Of a stretch of 64,000 nt of DNA, positions 10,385-22,321 are shown in pieces (the stretch's first letter is position 1; the number at the start of each line of letters is the position of its first letter). This stretch comes from Berberis thunbergii (Eukaryota; Streptophyta; Magnoliopsida; Ranunculales; Berberidaceae). Where the stretch lies: NCBI GenBank assembly GCA_003290165.1, contig QNQO01009133.1, forward strand, positions 310,001 through 374,000, read 5' to 3'. The notes beneath the pieces are model-generated. The model searched no databases. It saw nothing but the letters and a program-made list of their open reading frames with translations, and was not told where the DNA came from. Made by a program: the position numbers and the translations under genes.

Positions 10385-12306
10385 GATATCTTTCCCATCT
10401 TGATCTATTTATACTCTCTTGCTATTGTGCAAAGCTGAGCTACTTCCCTTCTCATCCCTGCAGAGGCCATAACTCTACAACTGAGGTAATTCAAAAATCC
10501 TCATATAGTTTTTTTTTAATCATTTCATAACTTTCAACTAGTTTCACTTTGTTCCTTGCTTTATCTACATTACTTAAGTGTATTTCGATCTTTTTTAGTA
10601 GATGAACCTTTCTTGATCTCTTACTAGGTCATACCATATCATCCACCACCTTGATCGGAACCAACCACATATTCTTTCTGTTGTCTTGTTATTGTGCAAA
10701 TCCAAGCTCAAACTCAACTAGAATTCCCTCCTCATCCCTGCAGAAGCCATTACACTACTACTGAGGATTGTACTACTACTTGATGATGTCACAATTTTGT
10801 CTAAAACATTGCATATTGAACACCGTTTACACTACAAATAAATTAAAGACAGTAAGCTTGATGATGCCACAATCCTTTTTTCTTTCTTTCTTTTCCTTTC
10901 ATTCTTTCTTTCCCATTTGGAGTAATTACTAGTTGTGCTAACATAATCAAGTGTGCCTAAAACACATATCAGATTGTATGTCAATCAAATTAGGTGAAAC
11001 CCACAGAACTTTTTTAGTTTTTTAAAGTCTAATTTACAAATTTTATGATATAGGCAAACAATCTTGTTCTTTTTCTTTAACAAAAATAAAACCAATCAAC
11101 AAAACTCTGATTTTTCACACGAATAGGGAAGGGAGCCAGAAAACTAATTAAATTCTTATCCATCAAAATCAATGATTATATTTTATAGCAATTAGGTAAC
11201 GCTAATTAGAAACTGTAGCAGATTAGTGGGGTAAGATTATTTAATCACACGCGGTTAAGTGCCTAATCTGGCTACTTATTTAATTGAGTGTTGACCGACT
11301 TTGCTAGCAGGCAAACTAGGTGATGTGTTTGTTTTCACAGGCTCATATATGAGCATGTCTCTTACATCTTATTTTCATCTTCCTTTTTCAATTCCCGCAG
11401 TGCCCACTGCCCTCCGTGTATCCAACTCAACCTCATTGAAGAACACCTGGAAGACCAGGTACTTTCTTCTCATGTTTCTTTATTTCTCCAATATGATTTC
11501 TAGTTTTTCTTCTCATGTTTCTTTATATTCTCTAATCTGATGATCTCTAGTCTCTTTATATTTTTTCTACTATGAGATGTATGGCTCTCAATTTACTTGG
11601 AAGTTTTCTTTTTCAACTAGGCATCTAATTTGTCAAGGACTGTGATTTTCTCTTTCAAAAGAGTTCCAGTCTTCTATTTTAAGAAATATTTAGTTGTATG
11701 GTAAAACATGAAAAAATTTCAAGAATATGCGGAAAGGTAAGATCAAGGAATTTGATTTCTCGAAAAATGTCGATATTTCACGAAATATTTCTTATTTTTG
11801 AGTTATCGATTTTTCGTAATCTGAAATATTCATTTCTTTTGTTAGGTCAATTTCCCCACATTTTAACCCGTTTTAACTTTAGTTTAGTATTAAAATTTTG
11901 TTTTCGCATTTTATTCAGTGTTGACTGACTTTGCTAACCAAGCAAACTAGGTGATGTGTTTGTTTTCATATATGAGCATGTCTCTTACATCTTATTTTCA
12001 TCTTCCTTTCTCTATTCCCTTGTAGTGCCCACCGTGTATCCAACTCAACCTCATTGAAGAACACTTGGAAGAGCAGGTACTTTCTTCTCATGTTTCTTTA
12101 TTTTTCTCCAATATGACCTCTAGTTTTTCTTCTCATGTTTCTTTATATTCTCTAATATGATCTCTAGTTTCTTTATATTTTCTCTACTATGAGATGTATG
12201 GCTCTCAATTTACTTGAAAGTTTTTTTTTTCAACTAGGCATCTAATTTGTCAAGGATTGTGATTTTCTCTTTCAAAATAGTTACAGTCTTCTATTTTAAG
12301 AAATAT
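10385..12306. repeat. Block U, upstream block of the first CNL unit (duplicated at 41.6-51.1 kb)
   Basis: No gene. Parts of this block recur in order in the second CNL unit: 10385-10850 matches 41640-42200, 10895-11110 matches 44340-44575, 11125-11290 matches 49890-50160, and 11290-11480 matches 50180-50323 joined to 51041-51110. Inside the block about 11286-11695 is repeated directly at about 11922-12306 (GACTTTGCTA, ACTAGGTGATGTGTTTG, TATGAGCATGTCTC). A shorter mosaic of the same motifs lies at 16855-17220. Confidence 0.75.
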
Positions 12307-12841
12307 TTAGTTGTTGGCGGTCGAGCGCGTGCGGCGCACCTAGGTCCACTATACATAGCAACGATATTATTTCCAACTTAAACACCCGGTGTCTTGGGCC
12401 TACCATCCGGGCCACGGGTGTGGGGTTTTTATTTTAAAAGGCCTCGTTGCTATTAGGGAGTGGACTATTTCCTTATAAACCTTAGTGACGACTCGTCCTT
12501 ACTTGATGTGGGACTATTCAAGCCAACTCCATGCCAACAATCACCACCTTTGGCGCGAATCGTCACACATCCTACAATCCATCCACCGGTCTGCAACATC
12601 TCGAAGTACACCTCCTCTTCGAGTCTCATGTGCGACCACGATCCTGTGAGTAGCACTCGGTGTACGGGCACTAACTCCACCTCGACCGAACTTGTAGGAT
12701 ACATTCTCTTGGCAAGGATCTGGCGGACCGCGCACATGCGATGCTCTACCTGGCTCGCTACCCTCGCGCCTGATCCCTAAAATAATGTGCCGCCTTGCAC
12801 CACTTGCTAAGTTCATGCCGAACCTGGCTCTAATACCACTT

Positions 12842-15245
12842 TGTTAGGACAAATACCAATAAAACAATACCAAGGAAATAATCTAAAGCAATAATAAACG
12901 AGACACCAAGATTTACATGGAAAACCCTTCAATATGAAGGAAAAAATCACGGGGCAAATCCGAGAGAAACCACTAATCAAATAAAAAGAAGTACAATAAC
13001 TTTTCAAGTTTTTTTGCCAAAGCTTGAGTAATGCAAGGAGTAAATAACACGGTTACCTCACAACAAATTAATTCAAAAGCTCCTTCAACTTCTTCTACCG
13101 AATCAATCAACAAAACTAAGTCGATATCGCAACCACGCGTTACACTTTATCGCAAAAAATCGCACCCAAAGAATCAGACACAAAGTCAACGTCCACTTGC
13201 ACACAGCCGTACCAAACACCAAAGAGAATACTATGTTCTCTGTTGCTTATTCATGTAGTAGCTTCTCTGAAAACACTATGAATAAAACTCTGTTTTATGC
13301 ACCTATTCATACTTGTTTGCAGCCACCCAACACCGCCTCAAATAGAACTTTGTTTCTATTTAATTAACATGCAGCTGCCATTTTATTCCTTATTCAAAAC
13401 AAAAACTATGTTTTTGTTTCTTATTGAAAACTTTTTTCCTTATTCAACCAAACTTGAAATTATGTTTGATTAATTACCAAAGTTGGATCCACCCTAATAG
13501 GCTGGACCTCAACAAATCTCCCCCTCCAGACCATTAGGGAAGAATCACCGCCTAATCATATCAGGCCATTCCAATGAGTTCTCTACAAAGCTCATGTTTT
13601 CCTTTTGGAACTACTTTTGTCATCATGTCGGAAAGATTTTCACTGGTATGAATCTTTGCAACTTGGAAACAATTTTTCTCAAGCACATTACGTATCCAGT
13701 GGTAACGTGTATCAATATGCTTGGTAAGTCCATGATATGTGGCATTCTTACTCAACTCAATAGCATTCTGACTATCACAATGCACCACATACTTATTTTG
13801 ATTCACACCCAGCTCCTTGAGCAATCTTTTCAACTATAACATTTTCTTCCCTGCTTCATTAATGACAATATACTCGGCTTCATTAGTTGACAAAGCAACA
13901 CACTTTTGCAATCTAGACTGCTAAGCTACAACTCCCCCTGAAAAAGTGAAAACATAACCTGAAGTCGACCTCTTATTGTCTAAATCACCTGCAAAATCTG
14001 CATCTTTGTATCCTTCTAACACAAGTCCTGAATTACCAAAGCTTAAACAAAGCTTTCAAGTACCTTTCAAATATCTCATAATCCATTTAACTGCAGCTCA
14101 ATGTTCTTTTCCTGGATTTTCTGAATACCTACTCACAACACCGACTGCTTGAGCAATATTTGGTCTTATATAAACCATAGCATACATCAAACACCCTACA
14201 GCAGAGGAGTATGGAATACCTGACATATGCTTATTTTCTTCATCAGTACGAGGAGATAACTTGACACTTAACTTGAAGTGATTAGCAAGTGGAGTACTCA
14301 GGGGCTTAGCATCATTCATGTTGAATCTTTCAAGTACTTTTTCAACATACTTTTCTTGTGACAACCACAACTTCTTAATTTTTCTGTCGCGTGTAATCTT
14401 CATCCCTTAGATGTGTTGAGCTGGCCCCAAGTCTTTCATATCAAAAGAGCTAAACAAATCTTTTTTCAACATACCAATCATATCAACATATTTTTCAACA
14501 ATTAGCATATCATCAACATAAATCAAGAAAATAATGAAGCTATCAGGCGAAAAATATCCGATATAAACACAATGGTCTAGAAGTGTTCTCTTGTAGCCAT
14601 GTCCTACCATAAAGAAGTCAAACTTCTTATAATACCACTGTCTCGGGGCTTGTTTCAATCCATAAAGGGTTTTTCTTCAATCTACAAACCATATGTTCTT
14701 TCCCTTTCACTTCAAAACCCTCTGGTTGTGCCATGTAAATTTCTTCATGCAAATCCCCATGAAGAAATGCAGTTTTAACATCTAACTGCTCAATCTCAAG
14801 ATTCAGGCTAGCTGCAAGACTTAACACCACTCTAATGGATGTCATCTTCACCACGGGTGAGAATATCTCATCAAAATCTATCATCTTCTTTTGTGCAAAG
14901 CCTTTTACCACTAACCGAGCTTTGTGCTTCACATTTTTTTCATCACCATCCTTTTTCAATTTGTACACTCATTTGTTCTTCAAAGGTTTTCTACCTTTTG
15001 GAATCTCAACTAAATCATAAGTATCATTCTTATGTAAGGAACTCATCTCTTCTTGCATAGCTTTCATCCAGCTATCTTTATTTTTATGATCTAGTACTTC
15101 TTGAAAATTTTTTGGTTCACCTTCTTCTATAAGGAAAACATACTCATCATTGGGGCACCTCTTTGAAGGTTGGCGCTCTCTGGTAGACTTTCTTAATTGA
15201 GGCTCTACTATTTCTTGTTGAAGGGGTTGCTCTTCATGCGCAGTC
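12842..15245 (-). mobile_element. Element A: 5'-deleted Ty1-copia (Tork/Tnt1-like) nested in C
   Basis: Left (3') LTR 12842-13514, TGTTAGGAC...CTCAACA, 673 bp. It is followed by the polypurine tract complement AATCTCCCCCTCC and by reverse-transcriptase/RNase H sequence on the - strand. Homology to element B stops at about 15245; gag, protease, integrase and the 5' LTR are gone, so there is no target duplication to test. The element belongs to the same family as B. Confidence 0.8.
13561..14968 (-). pseudogene. Reverse transcriptase and RNase H remnant of element A
   Basis: Complement-strand pieces in three frames. RT start with KARLVVKGFAQKK, FDEIFSPVVKMTSIR and QLDVKTAFLHGDLHEEIYM (14968-14700); then the catalytic LIYVDDMLIV box (about 14510) and FDMKDLGPAQHI; then KPLSTPLANHF and the RNase H end HCDSQNAIELSKNATYHG with HIDTRYHWIR (13833-13561). 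This is the Ty1-copia order RT then RNase H of the Tork/Tnt1 lineage. At least three frameshifts or stops break it, including a stop between MKITRDR and the upstream frame near 14405. Confidence 0.88.
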
Positions 15246-15502
15246 TCAAAAGGGAAAAACTATGATATCACGTAAACAAAGTTCTGATACCGCGCATTTA
15301 GATCCACTATACATAGCAACGATATTGTCTCCAACTTAAACACCCGCTGTCTTGGGCCTACCATCCGGGCCACGGGTGTGGGGTTTTTATCTTAAAAAGC
15401 CTCGTTGTTATTAGGGAGTGGACTATCTCCTTATAAACCTTAGTGACGACTCATCTTTACTTGATGTAGGACTATTCAAGCCACCTCCATCCCAACATTA
15501 GT

Positions 15503-16850
15503 TGTATGGTAAAAAATGAATTTTTTTTAAGAATCATGGAATGTTTCTTCTCAATGAAAGAAGGGCAACCTTATAAGACGATAATAACTCACCTAACGAC
15601 AGTGATTGCAAATCTTCCATGCACCATTGACTTCATGATTAAAATTAGATCCACAACAAGAACAACATGATGAACTTTGAGCTCATTTTGACAAGTGTGC
15701 CATGAGATACGTGAAGAAGGTAAAAAATGAATTTCATTATAATAATCACGAAGCGAGCGAGGGCCCACCTTAAGCAAGACACGGGCTGATAGGCTACCAA
15801 CATCCAATGTCTTAGACCACCCAAAATTGTGGTCCTTAAACACTAAAAAAAACCATCTATCAGGATATCTTATGCTAAAAGTTACAAAATACTAACACGT
15901 GCCTTCTTTTTTTTTGGATGAAACTACCCTCGGTGAAAAAGAGAAACACAATTTCCCGTCTTTCAAACACCTCTTCACATTCAACGTCACCGGCCTGATC
16001 TCTGCAATCAAGGATTGTGATTTCATTTTTCGTGTTAATTTTAAGAAATGTTTTGTTTTTTTAAAGAAAAACGTAAAAATTTGATTATAATTTTGAATTT
16101 AATAATATAAGTTATGCATTTTAAACTCTTAAATACTCCATAAAAAGTCTCATATGAGTCATAGTGTCATACAAACTATATATTATATAAGAATCACCAA
16201 CATAAGAGACTTTTGATACCAAAATAACATCATGGCAGTGTTAATTTTAGTTTATTAGATTATAACACTTCGTGGCAAATCAAATGTACTTTTAGTTATT
16301 AGCTTTATCTCAAATCTGTCTCTTTTTTTTAATATTGTAACTTGTTTAGAAGGTATAGCAACTTGTTCAAATTTTCATTTGTGTGGTTGACATTTAAGTT
16401 GCACCATACATTCAAAATTTTGGATAATTTGGATAAATATATAATAATGAAGGTAAAGGAACTGTCTCTCCTGTAGTAGAATTTAGGTTTGTGCAAGCTA
16501 CAAAGCATCCGGGATCTTGTTTTGATCTAAATACAACCACCCTTGGGCGAGTTCCAATATTGTTCTCAGAAGCAACCTTTACCAATATTTTGCAAACTTC
16601 TTTGGCCATTGTATTTATTCGACCATTGAATGGATCTTTTGAACAAGTACAAAGATCCATCTACAAGAGTATACAATAATGCATTAAACTATTATATTTC
16701 AAAACCATGTGATAGATGAGTACATGGAGGCCAGGCAGGATAGAGTGTATTGTTCATGTTTAATAATTCCTTGTGAACTTATGAATATCTATATACACGA
16801 AGGCCAGCCAGGACTGATTCAATGGGCAAATTAATAATATTGGCCGTCTT
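15503..16850. other. Intergenic, no convincing gene
   Basis: Begins with the right flank of element C (GTATGGTAAAA, matching 11697). One complement-strand frame (16412-16660) contains GTRPRVVVF and could be an old exon fragment, but I cannot assign a family. Otherwise AT-rich sequence without repeats. Confidence 0.4.
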
Positions 16851-16854
16851 GTTG

Positions 16855-17220
16855 AATTTAAAACAAATGGAATCTCGATCTCGTACATCAGTTTACATAG
16901 ACCCATACAATCAACACAAGTTAGTCGAGTAGGGAATGGAGGCAAAAAATTAATTAAATTCTAATTAGAGACTGTATAGGATTAGTGGGGTAAGATTATT
17001 TTATCACAAGAGGTTAAGTGACTAATATAGCTATTTAGTTATTTAATTCAGTGTTGACCCAATTAGGTGACTAATATAGCTATGTGTTTGTTTTCAAACT
17101 AGGTGATGCGTTTGTTTTCACATTTAATTCAGTGTTGACTGATTTTGCTAGCCAGGCAAACTAGGTGATGTGTTTGTTTTCACATTTAATCCAGTGTTGA
17201 CTGACTTTGTTAGCAAACAA
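16855..17220. repeat. Third, rearranged copy of part of block U
   Basis: AATGGAATCTCGATCTCG through GGGTAAGATTATTTTATCAC matches 11125-11290 and 49835-50160. From 17040 short pieces of the GTGTTGACTGACTTTG / ACTAGGTGATG motif recur three to four times in direct orientation, a scrambled local repeat ending at the left LTR of element B. Confidence 0.7.
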
Positions 17221-17225
17221 ACTAG

Positions 17226-17953
17226 TGTTGGGACAAATACCAATAAAACAATATCAAAGAAATAATTTAAATCAATAATAAATGAGATAACAAGATTTAC
17301 GTGAAAAACTCTTTAATGTGAAGGGAAAAGCACGGGACAAATCCGATAAAATCAACTAATCAAATAAGAAGAAGTACAATAACTTAAGCTTTTTGCCCAA
17401 AGCTTAAGTAATATAAAGAGTAAATAACACGGGTTACCTCACAACAAATTAACCAAAAAGCTCCTTCAATTTTTTCTACCAAATCAATTGAAAAAACTAA
17501 GTCGATATCGCAGCCACGCGTCACACTTTGTCGCACAAAATCGTGCCTAAAGAATCAGACACAGAGTCACCATCCACGCGCACACGGCCGCACCAAACAC
17601 CAAAAAGAATACTATGTTCTCTGTTGTTTATTCACGCAGCAGCTTCTCTGAAAACACTATTAAATAAAACTTTGTTTTATGCACCTATTTATACTTGTTC
17701 GCAACCGCCCAACATCGCCTCAAATAGAACATTGTTTCTATTTAATTAACCAGCTGCCAAATAGATTTGTCTTTCTATATTCAAATAGAACTTTGTTTCT
17801 ATTTAATTAAGACCGCCTCAAATAGAACTTTGCTTCTATTTATTTCTGTTTTTGTTTCTTATTGAAATTTTTTTTTCCTTATTCAACCAAACTTGAAATT
17901 ATGTTTGATTACTTACCAAAGTTAGATCCACCTTAATGGACTGGACCTCAACA
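17226..17953 (-). repeat. 3' LTR of element B
   Basis: 728 bp, TG...CA ends. Bounded on the right by the polypurine-tract complement AAATCTCCCCCTCC. It includes short internal repeats of AAATAGAACTTTG at 17700-17840 that are expanded compared with the LTR of element A. Confidence 0.85.
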
Positions 17954-17994
17954 AATCTCCCCCTCCAGACCATTAGGGAAGAATCACTGCCTAA

Positions 17995-19620
17995 TCATAT
18001 TAGGCCATTCCAAGTAGAGAATTCATGTTTTCCTTTTGAAACTACTTTTGTCATCATGTCGAAAGGATTTTCACTAGTATGAATCTTTGCAACGTGGAAA
18101 CAATTTTTTCTCAAGCACGTCACGTATCCGGTGGTAATGTGTATCAATATGCTTGGTAAGTCCATGGTATGTGGCATTCTTAGTCAACTCAATAGCACTC
18201 TGACTATCACAATGCACCACATACTTATTCTGATTCACACCCAACTCCTTGAGCAATCTTTTCAACCATAACATTTCCTTCCCTGCTTCGTTAATGGCAA
18301 TATACTCGGCTTCTGATCAGTAGTTGACAAAACAACAAACTTTTGCAATCTAGACTGCCAAGCTACAGCTCCCCCTACAAAAGTGAAAACATAACCTGAA
18401 GTCGACATCTTCTTGTCTAAATCATTTGTAAAATCTGCATCTGTGTACCCTTCTAACATAGCTCCGGAATTACCAAAGCTTAAACAAAGCTTTGAAATAC
18501 CTTTCAAATATCTCATAATCCATTTAACTGCTGCCCAATGTTCTTTTCCTGAATTTTCTGAATACCTACTCACAACACCAACTGCTTGAGCAATATCTAG
18601 TCTTGTACAAACCATAACACACATCAAACACCCTACAACATAGGAGTATGGAATACCTGACATATGCTTCTTTTCTTCATCAATACGAGGAGATAACTTG
18701 GCACTTAACTTGAAGTGATAAGCAAGTGGAGTACTCACGGGCTTAGCATGATTCATGTTGAACCTTTCAAGTACTTTTTCAACATACTTTTCTTGTGACA
18801 ACCACAACTTCTTAATTTTTTTGTCACGTGTAATCTTCATCCCTAGGATGTGTTGAGCTGACCTCAAGTCTTTCATATCAAAAGAGCTAAACAAATTTTT
18901 TTTCAACCTGCCAATCATATCATATTTTCCAACAATTAGCATATCATCAACATAAATCAAGAGAATAATGTAGTTATCAGGCGAAAAATATCTGACATAC
19001 ACACAATGGTCTAGAAGTGTTCTCTTGTAGCCATGTCCTACCATAAAGAAGTCAAACTTCTTATACCATTGTCTCAAAGCCTGTTTCAATCCATAAAGGT
19101 TTTTCTTCAATCTACAAACCATATGTTCTTTTCCTTTCACTTCAAAACCCTCTGGTTGTGCCATGTAAATTTCTTCATGCAAATTCCCATGAAGAAATGC
19201 AGTTTTAACATCTAACTACTCAATCTCAAGATTCAGGCTAGCTGCAAGACTTAACACCACTCTAATGAATGTCATCTTCACCACGGGTGAGAATATCTCA
19301 TCAAAATATATTATCTTCTTTTGCGCAAAGCCTTTTTTAACTAACCGAGCTTTATGTTTCACATTTTTTTCATCACCATCTTTTTTCAATTTGTACACCC
19401 ATTTGCTCTTCAAAGGTTTTCTACCTTTTAGAATCTCAACTAAATCATAAGTACAATTCTTATGCAAGGAACACATCTCTTCTTGCATAGTTTTCATCCA
19501 GCTATCTTTATCTTTATGATCTAGTACTTTTTGAAAATTTTCTGGTTCATCTTCTTCTATAAGGAAAACATACTCATCATTAGGATACCTCTTTGAAGGT
19601 TGGCAATCTCTGGTGGACAT
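17995..19620 (-). pseudogene. Reverse transcriptase and RNase H of element B
   Basis: Complement strand, N to C: SWMKTMQEEM and KSKWVYKLKKDGDEKNVKHK (RT start), FDEIFSPVVKM, LSLAASLNLEIE, then a TAG stop where the family has Q of QLDVKTAFLHG (about 19217). The frame continues with EEIYMAQPEGFEV, the catalytic LIYVDDMLIVGK (about 18940), FDMKDL and LGMKITRD. RNase H follows with GYTDADFTNDLDKKMSTSGY and HCDSQSAIELTKNATYHG. The RNase H active-site segment usually reading STTEAEY is STTDQK here, so a catalytic acidic residue is lost. One frameshift lies near 18265. Confidence 0.9.
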
Positions 19621-20086
19621 TCTTAATTGAGGCTCTACTCTTTCTTGCTGAAGGGGTTACTCTTTATGCACAGTCTCATATGTTTTTACATAATCATCGT
19701 TAACAATTTTATTTTCTGGCATATGGTCACCAACCATATCATTTGGCATCTCTCCCCCATTTTCAACATGCGACAAAGGAGGAGGAAGTAGTGTAAGATC
19801 TGCTACCTCATTATTTATCTGCTTGGGCTTTTCAATTTTCTCAAAATCTATAATGTTATGATCTTCATAAAATACAACATCTCTGCTTCTAATAATTTTC
19901 TTATTCTCAGGATCCCATAATCTGTAGCCAAACTGCTCATCTTCTTAACCAATGAAAATACATGGAAATGCATTCTCATCAAGCTTTAATCTATTCTCTT
20001 TCGGTACATGAACAAAAGTTTTACAGCCAAATACCTTCAGATGAGAGTATGAACTATATTTCCCTCTCCACACTCTTTCTGGAATG

Positions 20087-20917
20087 TCACCATCTAAAGG
20101 AAATGAAGGACCTATTGATGAGATAACAAGTTGTATTAGCAGCTTCAGACCAGAACTCTTTTGGCAATTTAGCCATGCGAAGCATGCATCTCACTTTTTC
20201 TACATTAGTCTGATTCATTCTTTCTGCTACCCCATTATGTTGTGGAATGTCAGGAACTGTCTTTTCATGCCATAGACCAAACTTACTACAATTAGCTTTA
20301 AATTCTTTTGATGTGTACTCGCCACCATTATCACTGCGGAGACACTTCAAAACTCTACCTATTTCTCTTTCAACCTTGGCATGAAACTACTGAAATTACT
20401 GAAAAATCTGGTCATTAGATCTGAGAAAATATATCCACACCTTTCTTGATGCATCATCAATAAATGTCAAGAAATATCTACTACCACCAAGAGAATCTAC
20501 TTCAATGGGACCGCAAACATCGGTGTAAACCAAATTTAACAAGCCATATTTTCTTTTTGACGATCTACAAAATGCAATTCTATGATGTTTACCAAATAAA
20601 CAATAATCACAGGGGTTAAGAGGAGTACCTTTCAAGGAGGAAATTAATTTCTTCTTTTCTAAGAGTTGCATACATTTCTCACTCATGTGTGCAATTTGCC
20701 TATGTCACAAGTTTGTAGAAGAACCATTTTCAGCTGCATTCAAACCAGTCTTGTATAGTATGCAACACGCCTTACCCTTTGCCACAACAAGTAAACATTT
20801 GGTAACCTTCCATGCACCATTTCCAAAATAATTAATATACCCTTGTTTTTCCAAAACAAGTCCAGAAATCAGGTTCAGACGAAGATCAGGAACTTGACGT
20901 ACATCTTTCAAAGTCAA
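20087..20917 (-). pseudogene. Integrase region of element B
   Basis: Complement strand: VRQVPDLRLNLIS and the pre-integrase zinc region ending CDYCLFGKHHRIAF. The retroviral integrase core follows with VYTDVCGPIEVDSLGGSRYF (first Asp), LRSDNGGEY (second Asp) and HNGVAERMN (Glu). A frame break lies between 20350 and 20396. Downstream sequence to about 19640 still resembles the integrase C-terminal region (LKVFGCKTFVHVPKENR) but carries in-frame stops near 19946 and 19658. Confidence 0.88.
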
Positions 20918-21007
20918 AGTACACCTTGTATTAGTCTAGACACACACATCACCTATTCCCACTATTTTAGAGTTGCTAGTGTTTTCCATCTTCACACTGC
21001 CAAAATC

Positions 21008-21962
21008 TCATGTTCTATAAGCAGTGAAATAGTCTTTCCTTGGGGTTGCATGATAAGATGCACTAGTGTCAATAATCCATTCGCTTCCTTCATTTGCAAC
21101 ATGCAAACATTCACCTTCGCCATACAAAAGAGCCACGAGTTTATCAGTAACAGCAGCTGTAGCTTCTTTACTATCATTATTCTTCACTTTTCCCACTTTC
21201 AAATCTCTTTTGTAATTATAACATTGATTTCTGAAATGGCCTGGTTTACCACAATAATGACACTTAAAACTTCTATCTCTTGACTTTGATCTCCCTCTTG
21301 ACTTACCACGGTTTTTATCATAACCATGATATTTCTTATATTTTTCTCTCCCCTTGTTTTCAGTCACAAGTGCTTGGGTATGATCAGTACCGACAGACTT
21401 CCTTCTAGTCTTTTCATTAAATAAACTACCGGTAACCAACTTCATGGTAAGTTGTTCATTCGGTGCCGAATTACTAACCGACACCACCAATGTTTTCCAA
21501 CTATCTGGTAATGAGTTAAGAAGTAATAGTGTTTGCATTTCATCATCTAACACCATCTTCATGTTGGACAACTGATTTACCACACTTTGCACCTCATTCA
21601 AGTGCTCAGCAATAGAACTACCTTCCTTGAATTTCAAGTTCACCAACTTCCTGATAAAGAAGGCCTTGTTTGCAGCGGTTTTCCTTTCATATAAATTTTG
21701 GAGTTTGGTCCAAAGAGCATGTGCAGACGTCTCAGCTGACACATGATGAAATATCAAATCATCTAACCATTGCCTAATGTGACCAATAGTTTTTTTGTTT
21801 AATTTCTTCCATTCTTCTTCTGACATATCCTTAGGTTTAGCTGCATCTCCTTCAATTGGAATGTACAAATCCTTACAGTATAATGTCTTTCATCTTGGCT
21901 TTCCAAATAACATAGTTTGAGCCATTAAGGCTAATCCTCCTTGTATTGTTATTATTCTCCAT
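21008..21962 (-). pseudogene. gag and protease of element B
   Basis: The gag start is MENNNNTRRISLNGSNYVIW at 21962. A 2-bp deletion near 21880 creates an early stop, after which the protein resumes as LYIPIEGDAAKPKDMSEEEW. The gag body (HALWTKLQNLYERKTAANKA, LLNSLPDSW) is followed by a CCHC zinc knuckle CHYCGKPGHFRNQC at about 21260-21220. The protease motif is WIIDTSASYHAT where the family has DSGAS, so the active-site Gly is replaced by Ser. These changes should abolish Gag-Pol production from this copy. Confidence 0.9.
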
Positions 21963-22011
21963 GTCAACTCTCTTAATTGATAATCTCCCAACAATTGCTT
22001 TGATACCACTT

Positions 22012-22321
22012 TGTTGGAACAAATACCAATGAAATAATCTAAAGCAATAATAAATAAGACTCCAAGATTTACGTGAAAAATCCTTCAATGTGAAGGGAAA
22101 AACCACGGGGCAAATCCAAAAGAATCAACTAATCAAATAAGAAGTATAATAAGGAGTAAATAACATGGGTTACCTCACAGCAAATTAACCCAAAAGCTCC
22201 TTCAACTTCTTCTACCAAATCAATCGACAAAACAAAGTCGATATCGCAGCTACGCGTCACACTTTGTTGCACAAAATCGCGCCCAAATAATCAGACATAA
22301 AGTCACCGTCCACGCGCACAC
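22012..22321 (-). repeat. 5' LTR of element B, inner part (continues at 25624-25701)
   Basis: Matches the first 300 bp of the left LTR. It is interrupted by the element at 22322-25618, whose duplicated target CACAC is at 22317-22321 and 25619-25623. Confidence 0.85.

Larger units (their letters stand above)
12312..15497 (-). mobile_element. Element C: small LTR retrotransposon (TRIM-like), interrupted by element A
   Basis: Left LTR 12312-12539 (TGTTGGCGG...CCAACA, 228 bp). Right LTR remnant 15292-15497, which lacks about 22 bp at its inner end. Both are flanked by the 5-bp duplication TTAGT (12307-12311 and 15498-15502). The paralogous sequence near 11690 (TATTTAGTTGTATGG) is the empty site, confirming the insertion. 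On the - strand a primer-binding-like TGGTATTAGAGCC (about 12829-12841) and the 300-bp GC-rich interior down to 12540 contain no protein of retrotransposon type. A second GGTATCAGAAC abuts the right LTR. The remainder is occupied by element A. Confidence 0.75.

Noticed and set aside
12312..12539. Element C considered as Cassandra (TRIM with 5S rRNA-like LTR)
   Set aside because: I see no 5S rRNA internal-promoter motifs in its LTR.
12460..12816. Three overlapping open frames of 90-106 codons on both strands
   Set aside because: They lie in the GC-rich interior and LTR of element C, where stops are rare by composition; none has a recognisable motif.
16412..16660. Complement-strand 82-codon frame with GTRPRVVVF, faintly like a pfkB/adenosine-kinase segment
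   Set aside because: Only a handful of residues fit, the following part does not, and no neighbouring exon was seen. Not enough to call a gene.
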